Positions 56,159 through 64,000 of a DNA stretch of 64,000 nucleotides are shown piece after piece (within the stretch, counting starts at the first letter, position 1; each line of letters starts with the position of its first letter). Origin of the DNA: Muscardinus avellanarius. Its lineage: Eukaryota > Chordata > Mammalia > Rodentia > Gliridae. The position numbers were made by a program, and so were the translations under genes. Where the stretch lies: positions 24,306,116 through 24,370,115 of the forward strand of contig OY726571.1 of NCBI GenBank assembly GCA_963383645.1, given 5' to 3'. Under the pieces are notes generated by a model. That model saw only the letters and a list, made by a program, of their open reading frames with translations. It did not search any database and was not told where the DNA came from.

Positions 56159-57566
56159 CATTTGTAATTTGAAGGTGACAGATAGGTGCCATAATTGTCA
56201 ATATATTGGGAAATGCTAAATTGAGTATTGTTCATTTTAAATTAAGAATCACTTAAAGTTGCATCAGAGTTCTTATTAGAAGGAAAATAAAGAAGAAAAA
56301 GTACATTTTATTAAATAATTTTAAAAGATCTATTTTTGAACTACTATCTAAGCTCTGATCAGAATATCATTGATAATATAAGGTAAATATTAAGTAGATA
56401 TTTAATTTTTACCTATGTTTTTGCATATAGTTTTTCCAAAAAGCATACCTTTAAACAGAATGTTTAACTTATTCATTCTGTTAAAGTTCTCCTTAGGTGC
56501 TCTGTGGATATAAACAGGAAGCTGCATTTTAATGTTCTCTGTAGGTCACCGTATTGATATAGACATTATGCCTTCATCTTCAAATCACAATTTCCAGAAA
56601 TATTAAATTAGAATTTTTCCATAAAATAAAAATAATATAAAATTTGCCTTGCGTGGTTACCAATGGTAGAGATAAAAAAATAATGTCTACTTTCTCCAGA
56701 AAGGTTTAAAAATTTATCATGGCCCTTAATAACCATTTAATTACTGCCAGTTTTTCCAGATATTGAGCTGCCATTTAACTTATTTCTTAAAAGATTATTG
56801 AAGATTTAAAAAAATACAACTACATTGTATATACAATAAAAATACAACTACATTGTATAATAAGTCAAAACCATGAAAACCCCAAAAATTGACCTATAAC
56901 TAACTGATTATTAACTCTTCAGCTTCCTGTAAAATAATTACCTGAATACTGAATGATAACATGGCTTTAGTACAGGAGTTGTTTCAATATTCAATATCTA
57001 TTTATTGTACACTATAAAATTACTTGCCATCATCTTTTAATAGCTTTTCCTGTCTCCCTTGAAACAATTTGTTCCAAACAACTACAATGCACACAAGTAT
57101 ACATACACAGAGAGAGAAGAAAGGCTGAAAAATGAGGTAACTACTTTTTGAGAGGAACTATCATTATCTAGTAGTAAAATGCATTATGTGTGACCTTTAA
57201 AATTCATTTGTCAAAATGCTGTGTTCTACAATGACTGCAAGACAGTCTATAGATATAAATATGTTAATTTTCTTCATAGTATAGAAAGGATATAGAGTAT
57301 CTTCTACATAAATATTTAAGGAGATCATAATTTAGAGTTTCTCTGGCACCCTGATCCTCAAACCAAAACAATATAAGATTTGAAGTCCCAAATTAGGTGA
57401 AATCATAGGCCATATAAGTTAAGAGGATTTAAGGAGTCTTTACTTTCTGGGAAAACTTGTCCTCAGGTGGCCCAGGTGTTGGCAAACTATGAAAAATTGC
57501 TAGGTTTTATATGGTCCATGGACCAAGACTGATTTTTGCATTTTAAAATAACTTAAAAGTCATATA
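56159..57566. other. No recognised feature apart from a short direct repeat
   Basis: AATACAACTACATTGTATA occurs twice at about 56812 and 56840 (28-bp period). Otherwise AT-rich with nothing identified. Confidence 0.5.
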
Positions 57567-57775
57567 TATGATGGCGCATGACTTTAATCCGAGTGCTTGA
57601 GAGGCTGAGAGTGGAGGATCATAGGTTCAAAGACAGCTTCAGCAATTCAGAAGATACTCAGCAACTTAGCAAGACCCTATTTCCAAATTTAAAAAAATAA
57701 AATAACATAAAATTGGCCTGGGGGTGTAGCTCAGAGTTAGAATGCCTCTGGGTTCAATTCTCAGTAGCATACACA
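57567..57775 (+). mobile_element. B1-dID SINE, old type
   Basis: TGATGGCGCATGACTTTAAT, GAGAGGCTGAGAGTGGAGGA, ACTTAGCAAGACCCTATTTC, ID half CCTGGGGGTGTAGCTCAGAG, CTGGGTTCAATTCTCAGTAG and a CACACATACATACA tail. Confidence 0.9.
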
Positions 57776-58595
57776 CATACATACAATTACATATGAATTA
57801 TCATATAAAAACCTATAGAAAACCTAAGTTGCCTCTATATGAAGATTTAGTAAACACAGCCACCCTTGATCAGTCATGGATTTTTCTATGACTGCTATTT
57901 GGCTACAATAGAGAAATTGTAACAGAGAGTATATAATTTGGCCACTTATAAAACCAAACAAACAAAAATAACATTAGCTGACCATTTAAATAGTCTAAAA
58001 GAAATCAAGTCTTCCAAAGACTGAAACACTATTTAGTTAATGAGCTATTTGGAGACTTGAATTGTTCTCTGTGGACATCCTAAGACACTTTTATTGTACT
58101 ACTACCATATTAGGCCTGCCAACTCTGTGGATAATTATAAACACACTAGATTATTGGCAGAAGAACACCAAATTATTTTTTCATGACCTTATACTACGGC
58201 TAAAATCAGTGTTTCCAGTGGGCTGTCGGGAAGCAACCAAGATGTTTTACTATACTACCAAGCCATAGAACTATGACTTTAGGAAAATTTTTTAGGAAAT
58301 TGGTACGTTACCATGTTAAGTTTTTTTTTATATATATATGTGATTTAGTCAGTTAATAAAGCACATTATATAATGCCACATTTCTGAGTTTTTCTTCAAC
58401 AAACTTTTCTATACCTCAGAGGTCAAACAGCTCTCATTGTAAGCCCTCTCTAACCTCTGGGCTCTGCACCAACAAAGACATCTTGAGAAATTGGTCATAG
58501 CCTTGATTTCCCTTTTATATGATTTATACAGGTAATAGGGGCAAGCAAATAAACTATAATTCAGAAACAGATTTGGGTATCCATTTTTCCTTAAG
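57776..58595. other. No recognised feature
   Basis: AT-rich; nothing identified. Confidence 0.45.
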
Positions 58596-58597
58596 GC

Positions 58598-58598
58598 A

Positions 58599-58642
<44 letters not shown>
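58598..58642. repeat. (GT)n microsatellite
   Basis: About 45 bp of GT, no SINE attached. Confidence 0.94.
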
Positions 58643-58643
<1 letters not shown>

Positions 58644-60434
58644 ATGGGAACGCATGCACACATGTGCTTGCATGAGTACATGAGTGTTTAGTTTGAGAAT
58701 AAATAGAAATATCAACATATAAGTGAAAGTATCCACCAAGTACATGTACTGTAGTTATACTTGTATTTTCTTTTGAACATTAAACTCCTACACTGAAGAC
58801 CTTAATTTTTATAATGAATACACTCACACATATATACTACTATTTAAGAAAAATTATTTTACAAACAAAAGAATTTAAGACTTTTAAATATGGTCTATAC
58901 CCATATTTTCTTTAGAATAAGGACCATTTTTACTTGATATTTCAAAACAGTATAAACCATGTAAAATAAAAAAAATGCCTCATTCCAAATGCAAAAAAAT
59001 CTATTATTAAAGGCAAAGTGTTCAAGTATAATAGGCATGTCTATGATATTGCTACACTTGAAGAAAAATATAGCCAGGCCACAGTTCCTGAGGCTAGAAC
59101 ATGAAAGCAACATCATACTTTTTTAATAAAATCAAACTCCTCAAACTAGTAATATAAAAGTAAAACTTGGCAGTGAATATTGTACCTCAGAACATTCCTG
59201 CACCATTACTAATAACTAAAATAGAAAGATTTTAGAATCTATTAATTGTTATACAAGTCAAAGCAATATTCTTGAGTTTAAAATACATGTGTGAAAATAA
59301 CTTAAAATCTATCACCAAATCCTAGCCTTGGGACCCACTAATACCAGGAAAAAGGGGGATATAACCCAATGGCAATACTATCAAAGTAAAGTAATACAGT
59401 TGATTGAAAACACAGTGGAGAACTCCCAGCAGATGAAGGTGTGAATTTCCTCATACATCATCTTAATGGCAACATTTTCTACAAAGCGACATAGAGCACT
59501 CCTTTCATATTTTATGAGTTCTATTTGCCCGGCTTCAAAATGCCAAATGTGCTAGTGAACAGTGCTTTAATATTCATGTTTTTTTTTTTGAGATGGCTTT
59601 GACAGTTGTCAACTGGAGAAATGGCTTCATCAGAAAAGAATCTGACTTGCGATTTCCAGCACACATATAAAAGCATGTAGTCATTCACATTCCACTTGAA
59701 AGGTATTCTTTGCATAGTTATCTTTTATGAAAATTATACAGCTCTAAAGTCCTTTATGTAACAGTAAGTCATTTTCAAATTTTACTGGGATATACACTTA
59801 GTATCCCAGGAAATTTTATTAACCCTAGACATTTAATAATGGAGCTGTTTTTACAAATGTGGTTTTGAAAGACATCACCTAGTCAGTATCTTAAAAGATC
59901 TCAAGGGTAAAAGTCATCCTGGCATAAATCACATATACAGGTAAACAACTTACATTTATTTTTCTTTTGTATCATTCAATAATATGTTAGGTAGTTCAGT
60001 TTAGAGAGAAAAAATATAGCATTTTTCTAATAGTCCAAAGATTTGTATTCTGGGTCTGCAGTCTTTCATAAACATTCTGTATATCAAAACTAAAAATAAA
60101 ACTTAAAAATTACTCATGAAATAGGATTCATTGTTATTCATTTTTAAAAGTTTATGAAATTTTATATGCTAGTTATTAATAATACACTGAATAAATTATA
60201 TGAAAGCACACATATTTTTCAAGAGTTAATAATAAAATTTATTTTAAATATTATCTCATTGTGCCCTCATGAAAATATTATGAGTTAGGGAAATCAGTAG
60301 TTTATTCATTATTAGATTAATAATACCTAATACTTACTGAATAATTCCTATCTACCAGTCACTCTTCTACACACTTCATATGTGTTAGCTCAGTTAACTT
60401 GGGTACTGTTTAAGTTGACATTCTCACTGAGATA
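58643..60434. other. No recognised gene or repeat family
   Basis: About 1.8 kb, AT-rich, no family recognised. Confidence 0.45.
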
Positions 60435-60740
60435 ATGTGACCACACATTAAAGGAAGGAAGATTTATTTGCTCACAGGTTTTTGGAGATTTGGAGTTTGG
60501 TCCATATAAGGGTAGGGCCTGGAACTCAAGAGTATGGTGGTGGGGAGCAGAAAGAGGGGGCACTTCCAAATAAGAGGCTGGAAGCAAGCAGCCAAGCAAG
60601 AGGATTCAAAGACACACACCTTCTCCACTCACCCCAGCCCAGGCAACCACCACCCAGATAAATTCATTACAATGTTCATGACTAATTATATCAACCCTGA
60701 GCTCTTCTGGGGATATTCTGTATCCGACCAAAACAGGTAC
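60435..60740 (-). mobile_element. Possible LTR fragment, antisense
   Basis: AAGGAAGGAAGATTTATTTG, CTCACAGGTTTTTGGAG and GGAAGCAAGCAGCCAAGCAA resemble reverse MaLR/MLT LTR phrases (GGTTTATTTGGCTCACAG), but the order is incomplete. It could be another retroviral LTR. Confidence 0.35.
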
Positions 60741-60987
60741 TGTTATTATCCAGTTTTGCCAATGAAGTAGATCCAACAACCTGGGCTGTATTTTATCACC
60801 ATTATATACTAGAAACATGTTAAGGACTGATAGTCTTAGCCATACAGCCTGAGCTCCAACAAAACCCTGAACTGCCAGACCTTGAGCCCCAATGAGAACC
60901 CCCTTGACATTCCCACATGAGAATTGTTTTCACTCTTTCTTCACACAAAGGTTATTCTTACTGACTGGTATCTCTATTAATTGTAGC

Positions 60988-61195
60988 CCTGATCGCTGGG
61001 TGTGGTGGTGCAGGCCTGTAATCTCAGTACTTAGGAGGCTGAGACAAGAGGAATGCAGTTTTGAGGATAGCTTCAGCAACTGGGTGAGTCTCACTCAGCA
61101 ATGTAGTGAGACCCTTTTCCAAAATTAAAAAAAAAATTGAGGCTGGGTTGAGCTCAGGGTTAGAATGCCTCTGAATTCAGTCCCAGTACCATATA
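60988..61195 (+). mobile_element. B1-dID SINE, old type
   Basis: TGGGTGTGGTGGTGCAGGCC, TAGGAGGCTGAGACAAGAGG, GCAATGTAGTGAGACCCTTT, A-rich linker, GGCTGGGTTGAGCTCAGGGT and GAATTCAGTCCCAGTACC. Confidence 0.88.
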
Positions 61196-61324
61196 CAAAA
61201 TAATATCTCTTTATATGATAAGCACAGGAAGTTACCATAGGCTAGTACAAGTTTCTGGAATTACGTATTATATCTTTCTTTTTTTTATTCATCTTTTTTT
61301 TCTAAGTTAAAAATACTCAAAGGG

Positions 61325-61510
61325 TTGCTGGGCGTGGTGGCGCATGCTTGTAATCCCCATGCTTGGGAGGTGAAGACAGGAGGATCGCGCAGGTTCAAAA
61401 CCAGCCATGCTGGCTTAAGAGACCCTGTTTAAAAAAAACAAAGTATAAAAATGGGTTTGGGACTGTAGCCCGGAGGTAGAAGGGTTTCCAGGAACCCCAG
61501 TACCACCAAG

Positions 61511-61549
<39 letters not shown>
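61325..61549 (+). mobile_element. B1-dID SINE, young type, with (ATA)n tail
   Basis: GCTGGGCGTGGTGGCGCATG, CATGCTTGGGAGGTGAAGAC, GAGACCCTGTTTAAAAAAAA, ID half GGGACTGTAGCCCGGAGGTA, end GGAACCCCAGTACCACC and 40 bp of ATA. Flanks ACTCAAAGGGT (61315) and ACTCAAAAAGGT (61550) fit a TSD with a small indel. Confidence 0.93.
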
Positions 61550-61551
<2 letters not shown>

Positions 61552-64000
61552 TCAAAAAGGTCAATAGAGATATAGAATGATAATTTGTGTTCTCATAGTG
61601 CATTAAAGACGCAAATTTCTTCATGTCTTGTATTTGGCCCTTAAATCTAGATGTATAAAAATGTAAATGCATATAACTAAATTTTTAGACTGTTGAGAAA
61701 AATGGACCAACACCACCTTATTTTTCTCTGAGTGTATGTGCTATGGCTTATCATAACTAATATAATAGTTTCTTTTCTCTGTGTTAGTATGAGTTAAGAG
61801 AGATGAGCCATCAGTAACACAAACTCTGTGATTGGAACTAATAATTATTCTGAGTTTTACCACCTTATACCCATATTTTTACATTTCTCTATCAACTTTT
61901 CATTTCCTATAATATCTATTTGCACATGCTTTTCTAAAATATCTAATCCTCTTCTTTCCCCCTACTTTTTGCATATGGTTATGCCTATTACTACACAAGA
62001 AATCTACAATGAAACTACATATGATCATATGAAAATCCCTTGTGTTTTTCTTTCCTGTTATTATTCTACCTGTTCTCTGAATGCTACCTAACCCCATTTT
62101 ATCTAAATCAAAACTCTTTCTCATATATATGCTTTTTACCTCCTAGAGTTTCACACCCTTGTATTGCTTAGCGTGAAACTTCAACTCATTTTGAAATAAA
62201 GAACCACATTACTATATTAACATTATCACTTCCCACTAAATTTTCAATCTTAGTTTCAGTTTCTCAAAGTAGTCATAAGAAGTACCAGTAACTTTACTTT
62301 GTTCCCCAATTCTATAGAGTCACTTATCAGCCCTTCTCTTATTCATCTTTTCAGACTTATTTACAAATTCCATATATTTCCTTTTAAATACACTCTTGTT
62401 TTTTTCTTAATATCACAGACATATTTTTTCTGACCTTTTTTTTCCAGTATCTTATAGGCTTTGCTCTTTAGGTACTCCTTAACACTGATATTTTCAGGGA
62501 TTTGTTTTAAGCACCTTTTTCTTCTTATTTAAATATCTCATCTTTTTCCAACACAAAGGTAATTCACTGAAGGGAATTCGATCCTCCAGTTTAATATATA
62601 CAGGAAGTACTTGATTTTCTCTTCTGATATATGTGGATTTCACTTGCTATAGTTAGGTAAATAATACCAAATCCTCAACAACAGAATTCAAATTTCAGTT
62701 ACTACCTCTTTTTAATAGTGAGAATGAAATAAACACTTTGTTGAAAACTCTTCAGTCTACAAATAATTACCTAAGTAAGAGATACACATCATGACCAGTG
62801 ACCAGCCACATCACTTCCTTCAAAGCACATTAGTGGCTGGCCATTATACATCTGGGATTCGGTTCACACACTCACCCAAGCCTGCAGCTCTGTTGCCTCC
62901 TTGTCTTCCAATGATAAATCCATGGACATTTTATGAAACAGGATAAATGAAAGAGAATTGCTTAAGAAACATGAAAGAGCAGCAAACAAGTAGAAAGTTT
63001 TACTACTGGAAATGAAATTCAAAAGGAACATAAAATGGACTTATAGAAGTAGCTGACCATGAAAATATTGCCACCACCTGAAAGAATCTAGAAGTTCTCT
63101 GCTTAGATGTTTCTTTTCTTATTTATTTCATCTATTACAAGCATATTTTCCTGATGCCATTGAGCTTGATAATAACAATTGGTTTAAAATATTTTTTCTG
63201 TTCATGTTAACAACAGGATCATCTCATGCTCAGGCTCTACTAATTGTTCTTTCTACTGAAAATGAATCATATTTTTATGTTTTTCCAGTCAACTAATTTT
63301 GCATCATATTTTGTGAATGTTATGTTGTAGATTCTGCTATGTTCTCCCCGAAAGTATTTTTGTTGTTATTGTTGTTGCTGCTGTTTTAGCTGGTAATTAA
63401 GTTGGGTAAGATTAAACTGCAGGCCATATTTCTTTAATAGAATTTATACACAGAACTTAGAGTGGGTGATCTCTTAAGCTCTTCTGAAAGTGCCTCCTCA
63501 ACTTCCAGGACCTTTGATTGTATTCTCTTGTTCTTTAGGAAAAAATAATTTTTTCAATCCAAATTTTAACACTCCATGTGTTGCAGACTGGGGCCTGCCC
63601 TTTAGACATGCTCCAGAGTCAAAGAGATTTTTCATTAAAATTCTTTTGTTCTCTGTGAAAAGGTCTTTTAATAAGAGTTTGCTTTATTATTATGCAAATT
63701 GAATCTTCTCTTGTTTTTTTTTAAATCTAAGCTCCATCTCTAAATATTTCTATTCTTAAATGCTCTACTCTATTCAGTGATTTTTTTTCCTGTATTTTTC
63801 TGCCCCAAAGCACTATTACATGCCATTTTTCTCTCACTAGACCTTCTCTTTGCTTGACTGCATGCTACTTATTCCTCAGGTGTAATCTTTGATGTAATAT
63901 CCCAAATCTTATTAGAGTGATCCATGTATGGGATCTCACAGTGTATTTTATTTCAAATGCTCAACCGGATACCATTTCCTTACATATAGAAGGATCTTAA
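61550..64000. other. No recognised gene or repeat family
   Basis: AT-rich to the window end. Open frames of 70-87 residues (61828-62091, 63490-63702) have no known domain. A (GTT)n-like stretch lies near 63359-63385. Confidence 0.45.

Noticed and set aside
1..64000. CRISPR arrays, bacterial operons, riboswitches or phage genes
   Set aside because: Repeat content, intronless non-coding character and SINE/LINE/LTR families show mammalian nuclear DNA; no regularly spaced repeat array is present.

Overview
The window is nuclear DNA from a mammal, most likely a squirrel-family rodent (Sciuridae or a close relative). The main evidence is about thirty copies of a dimeric SINE. Its left half looks like 7SL-derived B1 and its right half like a tRNA-derived ID element, the B1-dID architecture known from sciurids and related rodents. 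Solitary ID elements, LINE-1 ORF2 remnants and MaLR-type LTRs agree with this. The sequence is AT-rich by eye. I found no exon, no conserved open reading frame and no host protein-coding gene on either strand. The longer open frames are explained by LINE-1 remnants, MaLR interior, SINEs or microsatellites. The window is best read as intergenic or deep intronic DNA whose recognisable content is mobile elements.

Layout. At 0-9 kb there are two tandem SINEs, a SINE at 3.1 kb, a nearly full-length MaLR element (two LTRs around a non-coding interior, 3455-5670) and a solo MaLR-like LTR at 7.9-8.4 kb. At 9-24 kb there are further SINEs of three visible types, two antisense MaLR/MLT-like LTRs (one split by a SINE), a retroposon-tail family copy at 16.4 kb, ID elements and a solo LTR at 23 kb. 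At 24-30 kb there are two antisense LINE-1 3' ends, one split by a young SINE with a perfect 14-bp target-site duplication (TSD). This block also holds an unusual 716-bp composite retroposon (26582-27297) with a perfect 11-bp TSD, made of ~98-bp CpG-rich tandem monomers, a unique middle and a shared 3' tail. At 30-41 kb there is mostly unrecognised AT-rich sequence with a few SINEs and MLT-like fragments.

At 41.2-43.5 kb there is a three-level nest: an old SINE holds a younger SINE, which holds a 5'-inverted (twin-primed) LINE-1. The two inner insertions have matching TSDs. At 44-50 kb there are SINEs with CA-repeat tails, an antisense MaLR LTR, and a cluster of four copies of the same 3'-tail family. 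One of these is interrupted by an intact solo LTR (48116-48726, TSD TATGT) and another abuts a U6 snRNA pseudogene. At 50-64 kb there are SINEs, weak LTR fragments, a perfect 22-bp inverted repeat at 55522-55575, and long unrecognised stretches.

The elements do not work together as a system; the window records successive retrotransposition. The strongest candidates for something undescribed are the composite VNTR-plus-tail retroposon, the tail family it shares with seven other copies here, and the perfect hairpin at 55.5 kb. Coordinates of old repeats are approximate because boundaries were read by eye.
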